From Alphaproteobacteria bacterium (lineage in GTDB: Bacteria > Pseudomonadota > Alphaproteobacteria > DSM-16000 > Inquilinaceae), in assembly GCA_028277405.1 (NCBI GenBank), contig JANQGH010000059.1, positions 94,627 through 158,626 on the forward strand: 64,000 nucleotides of DNA. The letters run 5' to 3'. Below are positions 34,992 to 43,039 of this stretch, in pieces. The notes beneath the pieces are model-generated. The model was not told where the DNA came from and made no database searches. It was given only the letters and a program-made list of their open reading frames with translations. The number at the start of each line of letters is the position of its first letter. Position 1 is the first letter of the stretch. Both the position numbers and the translations under genes were made by a program.

Positions 34992-35963
34992 TCAGGCCCT
35001 CATCCAGGGCAGCGTGTCCAGATCGACATTGCCGCCGGTGATGATCACGCCGACCCGCTTGCCGGCGAAGACCTCCCTGTTCTTCAAGATCGTGGCCAGC
35101 GGCACGGCGCAGCTCGGCTCCATGACGATCTTCATGCGCTGCCAGGTCAGCTTCATCGCATCGATGATCTGGTCCTCGGTGGCGGTCAGGATGTCGGTGA
35201 CGTGTCTGCTGACGAAATGCCAGGTCAGTTCCTTAAGCGGCACTTTCAGCCCGTCGGCGATCGTCTGGGGCGCGTCGTCCGCGATGATGTGGCCGGCCTT
35301 GAACGAGCGGTAGGCGTCGTCGGCGTTTTTCGGTTCCGCCGCGTAGATCTCGATGTCGGGCGCAATGGTCGACAGTGTCAGACAGGTGCCGGAGACCATG
35401 CCGCCCCCGCCGATCGGCGCGATCACGGCGTCCAGCCCGTCGACCTGGCCGGTCAGTTCCAGCGAACAGGTGGCCTGCCCGGCGATGACGCGCGGATCGT
35501 TATAGGGGTGGACGAACTCCGCCCCTGTCTCGGCGACAACCTCCTTGAAGGTGGCCTCGCGCGACGAGGTCGACGGCTCGCATTCGACGATCTCGCCGCC
35601 ATAGCCGCGCACCGCCTGCTTTTTGGCCTCCGGCGCCGTTCTGGGCATCACCACGGTGACCGGGATGCCCCGTCGGCCCGCCGCGTAGGACAGGGACAGC
35701 GCGTGGTTGCCGGAGGAGTGTGTGGCGACGCCCTTCTTTGCCTTTTCCTCGCTCAGCCCAAAGACGGCATTGGATGCGCCGCGAACCTTGAACGCGCCGG
35801 CCTTTTGAAAGTTCTCGCATTTGAAATAGAGCTCCGCGCCCGTCAGGGCGTTGAGATAGCTCGAGGTCAGAACCGGCGTCAGGTGAATGTGCGGCTTGAT
35901 CCGCTCATGCGCCGCGACGACGTCTTCGAAGGTTGGAACGTCCAGCACAGTCATGTCGCTCAT
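34992..35963 (-). CDS. bhcB: Beta-hydroxyaspartate dehydratase (serine/threonine dehydratase fold)
   Basis: A 323-residue fold type II PLP enzyme that dehydrates beta-hydroxyaspartate to iminosuccinate. The PLP Lys is Lys59 in AFKVRGASNAV, the asparagine loop is SSGNHALSLSYAA, and the phosphate-binding glycines are IGGGGMVSG (about 184-192). EutB of ectoine catabolism and threonine dehydratases are relatives. Position between bhcC and bhcA supports this role. Confidence 0.86.
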   Translation of the reverse strand: MSDMTVLDVPTFEDVVAAHERIKPHIHLTPVLTSSYLNALTGAELYFKCENFQKAGAFKVRGASNAVFGLSEEKAKKGVATHSSGNHALSLSYAAGRRGIPVTVVMPRTAPEAKKQAVRGYGGEIVECEPSTSSREATFKEVVAETGAEFVHPYNDPRVIAGQATCSLELTGQVDGLDAVIAPIGGGGMVSGTCLTLSTIAPDIEIYAAEPKNADDAYRSFKAGHIIADDAPQTIADGLKVPLKELTWHFVSRHVTDILTATEDQIIDAMKLTWQRMKIVMEPSCAVPLATILKNREVFAGKRVGVIITGGNVDLDTLPWMRA

Positions 35964-35979
35964 CGCGCGCCCTCCGGTT

Positions 35980-37191
35980 TCATGCCGCCGCGCTGTGCGC
36001 GACTGTTGATGTGGCGCGGTAGTATTCCTGCGCGGCCGCGGTGCCGGAGCCGAGCTCGACCGGATAGTCGAGATCCCGCATCGCCATCTCCAGGGTGGCG
36101 AGGCCTGACAGGGCCATCACGTCCGTCATCGAACCGAGATGACCGATACGGAACGCCTTACCGGCCATCTTGCCGAGCCCGACCCCGAATGAGACGCCGT
36201 AGCTGTCGAACGCGTGGTTGGTCAGCGCGTCACTGTCGAAGCCTTCAGGCACGTAGATCGCGCTGACCGTGTCCGAATAGAGCGCGCGACGCGTCGCGCA
36301 CAGGTCCAGCCCCCAGGCCCCGATTGCCTGGCGGATGCCCTCGGCGATCCGGAAGTGCCTGGCGAAGACGTTGTCCAGCCCCTCGTCCAGCAACATGTCC
36401 AGGCTCTCGCGCAACCCGTACATGATCTGCAGGGGTGGGGTGTAGGGGAAGCCGCCCTTGCCGTTCGCCTGCGCCATATCGCGAAAGTCGAAGAAGCAGC
36501 GCGGGCATTGGGCGGTCGCACACGCCTCCAACGCCTTTTGGCTGACCCCGACGATCGCCATGCCGGTCGCCAGCATGAAGCCCTTCTGCGAGCCGGACAC
36601 CGCCAGGTCGACGCCCCATTCGTCCATGCGAAAGTCCATCGAGGCGAGCGAACTGACGCAGTCGACATAGAGCATTGCCGGGTGGCCGGCCGCGTCCATG
36701 GCCCGGCGCACGGCAGCGATATCGCTGCGCACGCCGGTCGCGGTTTCGTTGTGGGTGACGAGGACCGCCTTGATCTCGCGGTTCCTGTCGGCGGCCAGGC
36801 GCTCGCCATACCGCTCGGCCGGCGCGCCGTCGCCCCAGGCGCAATCGATGATCTCGACATCCAGCTTGTGGCGCTGGCACAGATCGATCCAGCGATGCGA
36901 GAACATGCCGAAGCGCGCCACCAACACCTTGTCTCCTGGCGACAAGGTGTTGGTGACCGCCGCCTCCCAGCCTCCCGTACCGCTGGCCGGAAAGGTGATG
37001 ACCTGACCCGTGCGGGTCTTGAAGACCTTCTTCAGGTCGGCCAGCAACGGCGCCAGCAACTCGACAAAGTCAGGCGCGCGATGGTCGGTCGTCTGAATGC
37101 TCATCGCCAAACGCAGACGGTCAGGGATGTTGGTCGGCCCCGGAATGAACACCGGGTTCTGGCCGTCAAGTACTGGAATGTTCGCCGCCAT
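35980..37191 (-). CDS. bhcA: Aspartate-glyoxylate aminotransferase (class V)
   Basis: A 403-residue PLP aminotransferase that moves the amino group of aspartate to glyoxylate, giving oxaloacetate and the glycine that re-enters the cycle. The PLP Lys is Lys203 in SGSQKGFML. PGPTNIPDRLRLAM near the N-terminus is typical of serine/alanine-glyoxylate aminotransferases. The ATG at 37191 is preceded by GAGGG; the ATG five codons upstream is less likely. It is the first gene of the bhcABCD operon and divergent from bhcR. Confidence 0.87.
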   Translation of the reverse strand: MAANIPVLDGQNPVFIPGPTNIPDRLRLAMSIQTTDHRAPDFVELLAPLLADLKKVFKTRTGQVITFPASGTGGWEAAVTNTLSPGDKVLVARFGMFSHRWIDLCQRHKLDVEIIDCAWGDGAPAERYGERLAADRNREIKAVLVTHNETATGVRSDIAAVRRAMDAAGHPAMLYVDCVSSLASMDFRMDEWGVDLAVSGSQKGFMLATGMAIVGVSQKALEACATAQCPRCFFDFRDMAQANGKGGFPYTPPLQIMYGLRESLDMLLDEGLDNVFARHFRIAEGIRQAIGAWGLDLCATRRALYSDTVSAIYVPEGFDSDALTNHAFDSYGVSFGVGLGKMAGKAFRIGHLGSMTDVMALSGLATLEMAMRDLDYPVELGSGTAAAQEYYRATSTVAHSAAA

Positions 37192-37219
37192 TGAACGAGC
37201 CCTCATCAGCGATCATCCC

Positions 37220-37247
37220 AACCTAAGATGCGGGCGAGCCTTGTCAA
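37220..37247 (-). promoter_or_regulatory. Candidate bhcA promoter
   Basis: On the minus strand a perfect TTGACA -35 (37242-37247) is followed after 16 bases by TAGGTT (37220-37225), a poor -10. A strong -35 with a weak -10 often means activator dependence. The palindrome at 37251-37271 lies directly upstream of the -35. Confidence 0.45.
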
Positions 37248-37250
37248 TTT

Positions 37251-37271
37251 TTTCGGAATATTTTTCCAAAA
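37251..37271. promoter_or_regulatory. Candidate BhcR (IclR-type) binding site
   Basis: TTTCGGAATATTTTTCCAAAA reads as an imperfect palindrome, with GGAA (37255-37258) opposite TTCC (37264-37267) and flanking TTT/AAA. IclR regulators bind AT-rich palindromes of about this size. It sits between bhcA and bhcR, four bases from the bhcA -35. BhcR is described as an activator of the bhc genes in Paracoccus, which suits this location. The match to BhcR is inferred. Confidence 0.5.
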
Positions 37272-37422
37272 TCGGATGAAAAATCATTAGTTATTGATTT
37301 TTATTGGATTTCTGTTTTTCCAGTTTCGTGCCCGAAACTTCCTGAAAAAAGAAAATGGGTGGCTTGGCCTCTCGAACGCGTCATATTGGCGACGTCAATC
37401 AACAGAATCTCGGTGGGAATCG

Positions 37423-38256
37423 ATGGCGCAAGTGATGCAGTCCCGGCCACGCGGTCGGCCGCGCATTGATCGCGATGACAAACAGGCGGCGACCATTCAG
37501 GCGCTCGATCGCGGCATCCAACTGCTCCGCGCGCTGGCCAAAGAGAGCAAGGCGACGCTGTCGCATCTGGCCATGCGCGTCGGCATGCCGCCATCGTCCG
37601 CGCACCGCATTCTGACCACGCTGGAACGGAACGACCTGGTCGAGTTTCGCGAGGCGACGCAGGAATGGACGATCGGCGTGGAAACCTTCCGGATCGGCAG
37701 CAGCTTCATCAGGGGCGATAAGATCGTCGAGGTCGGCGTCGAGATCATGAAGGATTTGGTCGACCAGACCGGCGAGACGTCGAACCTGGCGGTCAAGAAC
37801 AAGGACGAGGTCGTGTTCGTCAGCCAGGTCGAGACGCTGAACCCGGTCCGGGCCCTGCTGCCCACCGGCACGCGCGCCACCATGCACGCGTCGGGCATCG
37901 GCAAGGCGATGCTCGCCGAACTCGACCGCGAGAGCGTTCAGCGCGTGTTGCATGCCAAGGGCCTGCCGGAACTGACGCACCGGACGATAACGTCGCCGGA
38001 GGCCCTGTTCGACGACTTGGACGCGATCCGCCGGCGCGGCTGGGCGCTCGATGACGAGGAATGCTATGTCGGCATGCGCTGCGTGGCGGCACCGATCTTC
38101 AGCTCGCTGGGCAAGGCGGTTGCCGGCATTTCCGTGTCGGGACCGACTGCGCGGATGCAGGACGAGGTCCTGCCGGAACTGGGCGCCAAGGTGCGGCAGG
38201 CTGCGCTCGACGTGACCGAGCAGACCGGCGGCGTCCGGCCGGCGGGGGATCGCTAA
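37423..38256 (+). CDS. bhcR: IclR-family regulator of the beta-hydroxyaspartate cycle
   Basis: A 277-residue IclR protein: winged helix at about residues 20-80 (LDRGIQLLRALAKESKATLSHLAMRVGMPPSSAHRILTTL region) and a C-terminal effector domain with the HASGIGKAMLAEL and DDEECYVGMRCVAAPIF segments. The ATG at 37423 gives MAQVMQSRPRGRPRI; upstream in-frame codons read through the AT-rich control region and are rejected. Divergence from bhcA and the full gene order identify it. Glyoxylate is the expected effector from the characterised homologue. Confidence 0.85.
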   Translation: MAQVMQSRPRGRPRIDRDDKQAATIQALDRGIQLLRALAKESKATLSHLAMRVGMPPSSAHRILTTLERNDLVEFREATQEWTIGVETFRIGSSFIRGDKIVEVGVEIMKDLVDQTGETSNLAVKNKDEVVFVSQVETLNPVRALLPTGTRATMHASGIGKAMLAELDRESVQRVLHAKGLPELTHRTITSPEALFDDLDAIRRRGWALDDEECYVGMRCVAAPIFSSLGKAVAGISVSGPTARMQDEVLPELGAKVRQAALDVTEQTGGVRPAGDR

Positions 38257-38292
38257 GGTTGCTGCTGCCGGATGCTGGTTGACGCGGTTCCG

Positions 38293-40131
38293 TTACGGAC
38301 GGTCCCCCAACGCCGCGTTCAGGTTCACCGCCGCGCTGATCAGGGCCAGGTGGGTGAAGGCTTGCGGGAAATTGCCCAGACCCTCGCCGTTCATGGCGGT
38401 TTCCTCCGCATAGAGGCCGACATGGTTGGCGAAGCCCAGCATGCGTTCGAACATCAGGCGGCCTTCTTCCAGCCGATGCTGTTCGAAACGGCCGGCGCGG
38501 GTCAGCGCCTCGACCAGCCAGAAGGTGCAGATGTTGAAGGTCGACTCCGACCCGGCGAGCCCGTCGTCGGTCTGGCCGACGTTATAGCGATAGACCAGAT
38601 GGTCGGCGACAAGGCCGCCATTCTCCGGTGGCTTCATGATGGCCTCCAGCGTGCTCAGCATGCGCGGGTCGACGGGCGAGACGAACAGCGTCAGCACCAT
38701 CATCAGATTGGCCGCATCCAGCGTCTCGCCGCCGAACGACTGAACGAACGCCTGGAGATCCTCGTTCCACCCCTGCTCCATGATCGCCTGATAGATCCGG
38801 TCGCGCACGGCGGTCCAACGCTGCCGGTCGCAGGGGAAGGCACGGTTCATCGAGATCTTGAGTGCCCGGTCGATGGCGACCCAGCACATGAGCTTTGAGT
38901 AGGTGAACTGCTGGGACCCGCCACGGACCTCCCAAATGCCGTCATCGTCCCGATGCCAGTTGGCGCAGACCCAGTCGACCAACTCCGTCACGGTTCTCCA
39001 AAGATCGTACGAGATGGGCTCGCCATACTTGTCGTAGAGATAGATCGCGTCCAACAGCTCGCCATAGATGTCGAGTTGGAACTGCTTGTGCGCATCGTTG
39101 CCGACGCGGACAGGGCGCGAACCCCTGTAGCCCGACAGATGGTCGAGCGTCTCTTCATTCATGTGTTTCCGGCCGTCGATGCCGTACATGATCTGCAGCG
39201 ATCCGTCCGGGTTCGGCTTGTCGCACAGGCCCATGACGAATTTCAGGAAGTTCGCCGCTTCCTCGGTAAATCCTATCCGCAGGAAGGAGTAGACCGTGAA
39301 CGCGGAGTCGCGGATCCACGTATAGCGGTAATCCCAATTGCGCTCGCCGCCGACAAGTTCCGGCAGGCTGCAGGTCGGGGCCGCGACGATGGCGCCGGTC
39401 GGCTCATAGGTCATGAGCTTCAGCGCAAGCGCGGAGCGTTCGACGATGTCACGCCAACGCCCCCGGTAGGTCGACTGGGAAACCCATTCGCGCCAGTAGT
39501 TGACGGTCTCTCGAAAGGAAGCTTCGCAGGCCGCTTCCGACAGGCTCGCGCCGCAATCCTGATTGCGCGACCGCTGCCGCAGAACGAAAACGGCCGTCTC
39601 GCCCTCCCGCAGGGTAAAGCGCGCCCTGACGCCGCCCTCGACCACCTCAAGCGGCGTCTCGGTAGCCAAACCGAGATCGAGGTCGCTCGACCGAAAGATA
39701 GCGCCGCCTGTTTCCAGCTTCACGGTGTGACTATCGCGGGCGAAATTGAACGCCGGCCGGCATTCCATCTCGAAGGTGATCTCGCCGCGCGACATGGTTA
39801 TGCGCCGTACCAGTTCCCGCGGTCGCCGGCTGGACTTGCCGCCATGCCCGACCGGCATGAAATCGGCCAGTTCGGCGGCGCCGTTCTCCGACAGAAAGCG
39901 GGTGATCAGGACGTTGGTTCCGGGCCAATAGAACTGCTTGTAGGTGACATCGTCCTTCTCCGACGCGATCCGAAAGAAGCCGCCCTTTTGATCGTCGAGC
40001 ATCGCCGCAAAGACGCTTGGCCCGTCGAAGCGCGGCATGCACATCCAGTCGATCGAGCCCTTGACGCTGACCAGCGCAACTGTATGCATGTCGCCGATCA
40101 TTGCGTAGTTGTCGATGGGTTCGAACGGCAT
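38293..40131 (-). CDS. Glycoside hydrolase family 15 protein (glucoamylase/trehalase-like)
   Basis: A 612-residue enzyme with an N-terminal beta domain (PIDNYAMIGDMHTVALVSVKGSIDWMCMPRFD-like start) and an (alpha/alpha)6 barrel. Conserved parts include WDYRYTWIRDSAFTVYSFLRIGF and GIWEVRGG, which carries a catalytic Glu. No signal peptide is seen, so it probably releases glucose from intracellular glycogen-type oligosaccharides or trehalose. AAGGGAAG precedes the ATG at 40131. It is divergent from the epimerase-like gene and next to a glucokinase-like gene. Confidence 0.85.
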   Translation of the reverse strand: MPFEPIDNYAMIGDMHTVALVSVKGSIDWMCMPRFDGPSVFAAMLDDQKGGFFRIASEKDDVTYKQFYWPGTNVLITRFLSENGAAELADFMPVGHGGKSSRRPRELVRRITMSRGEITFEMECRPAFNFARDSHTVKLETGGAIFRSSDLDLGLATETPLEVVEGGVRARFTLREGETAVFVLRQRSRNQDCGASLSEAACEASFRETVNYWREWVSQSTYRGRWRDIVERSALALKLMTYEPTGAIVAAPTCSLPELVGGERNWDYRYTWIRDSAFTVYSFLRIGFTEEAANFLKFVMGLCDKPNPDGSLQIMYGIDGRKHMNEETLDHLSGYRGSRPVRVGNDAHKQFQLDIYGELLDAIYLYDKYGEPISYDLWRTVTELVDWVCANWHRDDDGIWEVRGGSQQFTYSKLMCWVAIDRALKISMNRAFPCDRQRWTAVRDRIYQAIMEQGWNEDLQAFVQSFGGETLDAANLMMVLTLFVSPVDPRMLSTLEAIMKPPENGGLVADHLVYRYNVGQTDDGLAGSESTFNICTFWLVEALTRAGRFEQHRLEEGRLMFERMLGFANHVGLYAEETAMNGEGLGNFPQAFTHLALISAAVNLNAALGDRP

Positions 40132-40235
40132 GGCGGCGCTTCCCTTATTCATTGTCTTGGCAACGGTGATGGTACTGTTTTTAGCAGTTTTGGCGATTCG
40201 CCATTGTGCGGCCGACACGCCGGTCATCCAAGCCT

Positions 40236-40256
40236 TGCCCGCCGGACAGGCGGGCA
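40236..40256 (+). other. 8-bp stem-loop in the leader of the epimerase-like gene
   Basis: TGCCCGCC (40236-40243) and GGCGGGCA (40249-40256) are perfect inverted repeats with a 5-base loop, 64 bases before the epimerase-like start. It lies in the divergent gap with the GH15 gene. It could be an attenuator or a protein site; no further evidence. Confidence 0.35.
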
Positions 40257-40320
40257 GTCGTGGTCAATCGGGTCTTTGCCGGGTGCACGATCGGTCGAAC
40301 AGACAAGGATCAGCGGACGC

Positions 40321-40977
40321 ATGACCAACCAGATCGTCGTCTCCATCCTCGATTGCGACTTCGCCCATCTGGCGGACGAGGTGGCCTCGGTCGATGAGCG
40401 GGCCGACCGCTATCAGGTCGATGTCATGGACGGCCATTTCGTGCCGAACCTAAGCTTCGGGTTTCCCATTCTGAAGACCATGCGCGGCTTGACCAAAAGG
40501 CCGCTCGAAGCCGATCTGATGATCTCCAATCCGGATGAACACGCCGCGCGCTTTGCCGAGGCGGGGGCCGACCTCGTCATCATCCATGTCGAGGCCAGCC
40601 AGAAGCCGCGCCAGACCTTCCGCGCCATTCGCGAGGCCGGCGGGCGGCCGGGCATCAGTATCAGCCCCGGCACCGATCCGGCGGCCATTCGCGACTATCT
40701 GGACGAGGTCGACATGGTGTTGGTCATGACCGTGGCGCCCGGCTTCGGTGGCCAGCCCTTCCTGGACGAGCGGCTGCAGGCGGTCAGCCAGGTGCGGGAA
40801 TGGATCACCGAGACCGGCCGCGACATCGACGTCGAGGTCGATGGTGGGATCAAGCCGCAAACGGCCGCCAAGGCCGCCGCGGCCGGCGCCAACCTGCTCG
40901 TCTCTGGCACCTTCATCTATCGCAGCGCCAACCGCCATCAGGCCATTGCCGAGTTGCGGCAGAGCGCCGCCCGATAG
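40321..40977 (+). CDS. Ribulose-phosphate 3-epimerase-family protein with altered metal site
   Basis: A 218-residue TIM-barrel protein clearly related to Rpe: VDVMDGHFVPN, VAPGFGGQPF and EVDGGIKPQTA are kept. Two of the four usual metal ligands are changed: the His before VDVMDG is Gln (RYQVDVMDG) and the His of the LDVHLM motif is Asp (LEADLM). The Asp ligands in VDVMDG and VDGG remain. It may therefore be an epimerase with different metal or sugar-phosphate use rather than a housekeeping Rpe. It is convergent with the pentose-phosphate operon, with 10 bases between. Confidence 0.8.
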   Translation: MTNQIVVSILDCDFAHLADEVASVDERADRYQVDVMDGHFVPNLSFGFPILKTMRGLTKRPLEADLMISNPDEHAARFAEAGADLVIIHVEASQKPRQTFRAIREAGGRPGISISPGTDPAAIRDYLDEVDMVLVMTVAPGFGGQPFLDERLQAVSQVREWITETGRDIDVEVDGGIKPQTAAKAAAAGANLLVSGTFIYRSANRHQAIAELRQSAAR

Positions 40978-40987
40978 GGAAGCAGCC

Positions 40988-41740
40988 TCAGACCACCACG
41001 CCGCCTTCCTGCCATAGACGGAAGCCGCCCTTGAAGGCATTGGCGTTGTCGCCGCGCCGGCAGCCGGGCGGCAACTGGTCCAGCTTTTCGACCCCGCCGC
41101 CGCCGATCACGATGTAGTCGGGCTCTAACGCGGCCTGCAGCTTCTCCACGACGCCGAAGACCTGCTTTCGCCAGCGCTTCTTGCCCAAGCGTCTGCGCGC
41201 CGCGTCGCCGAGATAGTCCTCGAACGTCTTGCCCTTCTTATAGGGCAGGTGCGCCAACTCCATGGGCTGGCCGACACTGTCGACGATCATGGCCGAACCC
41301 AACCCGGTGCCCAGGCCCAGAAACAGCATGCGGCCGCCTTCATAGCTGCCGATCGCCTGCATCAGGGCGTCGTTGACGATCTTGACCGGCTTGCCGAACG
41401 CGCCCTCGAAGTTGAAGCCGCACCAGCCACCGCCCAGGTTCACCGGCTCCAGCAAGGGCCGGTTGTGGGTGACTGGCCCGGGATAGCCCATGGCAACCAC
41501 GTCGAAGTCCCAGCCCTGGGCCAGTTCCTTGACATCGTCGACCATCTGCTGCGCGGTCATCGACGGGCCGGAGTCGGCCTGGCGCTTCGCGCGCCGGCCG
41601 GTGGCCAGGATCTTCACGTGGTGGCCGCCGATATCGATCGCCAAGACCTTCTTGGCCGGCGGTTTGGCCGGCCGGGTCGAGCGCCGGGTCGTCGCCCTAG
41701 ACCGCGCCGTTGAAGGGCGCCTTCGGGTGGTTTCAGCCAT
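40988..41740 (-). CDS. ppgK: ROK-family kinase, polyphosphate-glucokinase-like
   Basis: A 250-residue sugar kinase. A basic N-terminal tail rich in Arg, Ser and Thr precedes the phosphate loop VLAIDIGGHHVKI. The ROK motifs VAMGYPGPV, NDALMQAIG and LGLGTGLGSAM are seen. Polyphosphate glucokinases share this form and phosphorylate glucose with polyphosphate or ATP; the basic tail would suit polyphosphate but this is inference. GGAGGAG lies six bases before the ATG. It is the last gene of the leftward pentose-phosphate operon. Confidence 0.75.
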   Translation of the reverse strand: MAETTRRRPSTARSRATTRRSTRPAKPPAKKVLAIDIGGHHVKILATGRRAKRQADSGPSMTAQQMVDDVKELAQGWDFDVVAMGYPGPVTHNRPLLEPVNLGGGWCGFNFEGAFGKPVKIVNDALMQAIGSYEGGRMLFLGLGTGLGSAMIVDSVGQPMELAHLPYKKGKTFEDYLGDAARRRLGKKRWRKQVFGVVEKLQAALEPDYIVIGGGGVEKLDQLPPGCRRGDNANAFKGGFRLWQEGGVVV

Positions 41741-42431
41741 CGTCAACTCCTCCCGCTGCCGCCCGATCGGCTAAGATCGTGGCGCTGTCCGGCCGGACCC
41801 GTCCGGCCGGTATGGACGGATCGTGCCTGACGAGCCGCGCCAGGGCATCCACTTTCTCGTCCCCGGTGACCACGAACACGATCTGGCGTGCCTGGTTCAA
41901 TACCGGATAGGTCAGGGTCATGCGCGGATGCGCCTGATAGGGGGCGGTGGTGCCGACGAACCGGTCGTCGACCTTAAGGACTGGATCGCCTGGAACCAGG
42001 GACGCGGTATGGCCGTCGGGGCCCAGCCCGAGATGAATGAGGTCGAGAACCGGCGGATCACCGGCCGAAGCTTGGAGCGTCTGGCCATAAGCGACGCTGG
42101 CCGCCGTCAAATCATCCTGCTCCACCGGCATGGCGTGGATGTTCTCCGGCGGCAGGGGGGCGTTGGCCAGGAGGGATTCGCGCAGGTGCGTCAGGTTCCG
42201 GTCGGGATCGCCGGCGGGCGCCACCCGCTCGTCGACCTGGAACACATGGATCGCGTCCCAGGCCAAGCTTTGCTGAGCCATGGCGCGCAGCATGACCCAG
42301 GGTGTGCGGCCACCGCTGACCGCGAACAGGAAGCGCCCCCTTGCCTCAATGGCCGCCCGGGCCGCATCGGCGATGAAGGCAGCGCCGGCGTTGGCCACGT
42401 CTTCGGCATCGGCGAGGACCTGCAGCTTCAT
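41733..42431 (-). CDS. pgl: 6-phosphogluconolactonase
   Basis: A 232-residue hydrolase of 6-phosphogluconolactone, the second step of the oxidative pentose phosphate pathway. DevB-type motifs: FAVSGGRTPWVMLR near residue 40, VDERVAP and HLGLGPDGHTASLVPG. The ATG at 42431 overlaps the upstream phosphatase stop (ATGA), and its own end overlaps the kinase start by eight bases. Confidence 0.92.
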   Translation of the reverse strand: MKLQVLADAEDVANAGAAFIADAARAAIEARGRFLFAVSGGRTPWVMLRAMAQQSLAWDAIHVFQVDERVAPAGDPDRNLTHLRESLLANAPLPPENIHAMPVEQDDLTAASVAYGQTLQASAGDPPVLDLIHLGLGPDGHTASLVPGDPVLKVDDRFVGTTAPYQAHPRMTLTYPVLNQARQIVFVVTGDEKVDALARLVRHDPSIPAGRVRPDSATILADRAAAGGVDDG

Positions 42432-43030
42432 GTCTCCTTCACCTCCACAAGGTCGGCGGCCTGGTTCCACTTTCGGATGACGTGATAGTCATGCTCAAAG
42501 CCCAGCACGCTGACGGTGGCGGTGTCCAGCAGGAACATCTGCCCGTCCCTCGGCGGCAGGGACAGCCAGCGGGCGGTCAACACGCGCAGGCAATGGCCAT
42601 GCCCGAACAGCGCGACGTCGCCGCCGGCCGCGGCGGCCCTGGCGATGACCCGGTCGACCCGTTCGGCGACCTGGTCCGCCGTCTCGCCATTGGGCACGTC
42701 GTCGTTCCACAACAGCCAGCCGGGTCGTTCCTTGCGGATATCGTCGGTGCGCAGCCCTTCATAGTCGCCGTAGTCCCACTCCAGCAGATCGTGGGTCAGC
42801 TCGACGTCATCCCCGTAACCCGCCAGCCGACAGGTCTCCAGCGCCCGCGATAGCGGGCTGGACAGCACCAGTTTAAAGGGCCGCTTGTTCAGACGTTCGC
42901 CGATCCTCGCCGCCCGCTGCCGACCGATCTCGTCCAGCGCGAGATCGGTGCGTCCGGTATGCTGGCGCGACCGGCTCCACGCGGTCGAGCCGTGGCGAAA
43001 CAGCCAGATTTGATAGTGCTTGACCGTCAT
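42428..43030 (-). CDS. Histidine phosphatase-family protein (phosphoglycerate mutase-like)
   Basis: A 200-residue protein with the catalytic RHG motif near the N-terminus (LFRHGSTAWSRSRQHTGRTD), the Glu region LLEWDYGDYEGL and a second His in FGHGHCLRVL. It may dephosphorylate a sugar phosphate. The location between zwf and pgl suggests a role in hexose- or pentose-phosphate balance. The substrate is not known. Confidence 0.85.
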   Translation of the reverse strand: MTVKHYQIWLFRHGSTAWSRSRQHTGRTDLALDEIGRQRAARIGERLNKRPFKLVLSSPLSRALETCRLAGYGDDVELTHDLLEWDYGDYEGLRTDDIRKERPGWLLWNDDVPNGETADQVAERVDRVIARAAAAGGDVALFGHGHCLRVLTARWLSLPPRDGQMFLLDTATVSVLGFEHDYHVIRKWNQAADLVEVKET

Positions 43031-43039
43031 CGTGGGCGG

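Noticed and set aside
32819..35963. Reading the OCD-fold and dehydratase genes as ectoine-utilisation EutC and EutB, supported by the nearby DoeB-like gene
   Set aside because: The presence and order of an adjacent beta-hydroxyaspartate aldolase-like gene, a class V aminotransferase and a divergent IclR gene match bhc clusters better. No DoeA-like gene is present, and the DoeB-like gene belongs to another operon.
37294..37422. N-terminal extension of bhcR by 43 residues
   Set aside because: The extension is translated from the AT-rich control region and has no similarity to IclR proteins. The ATG at 37423 gives a normal N-terminus.
38953..40320. A long frame running antisense through the GH15 gene into the epimerase-like gene
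   Set aside because: The only recognisable part begins at the ATG at 40321. The upstream part is the reverse complement of GH15 and has no family features.
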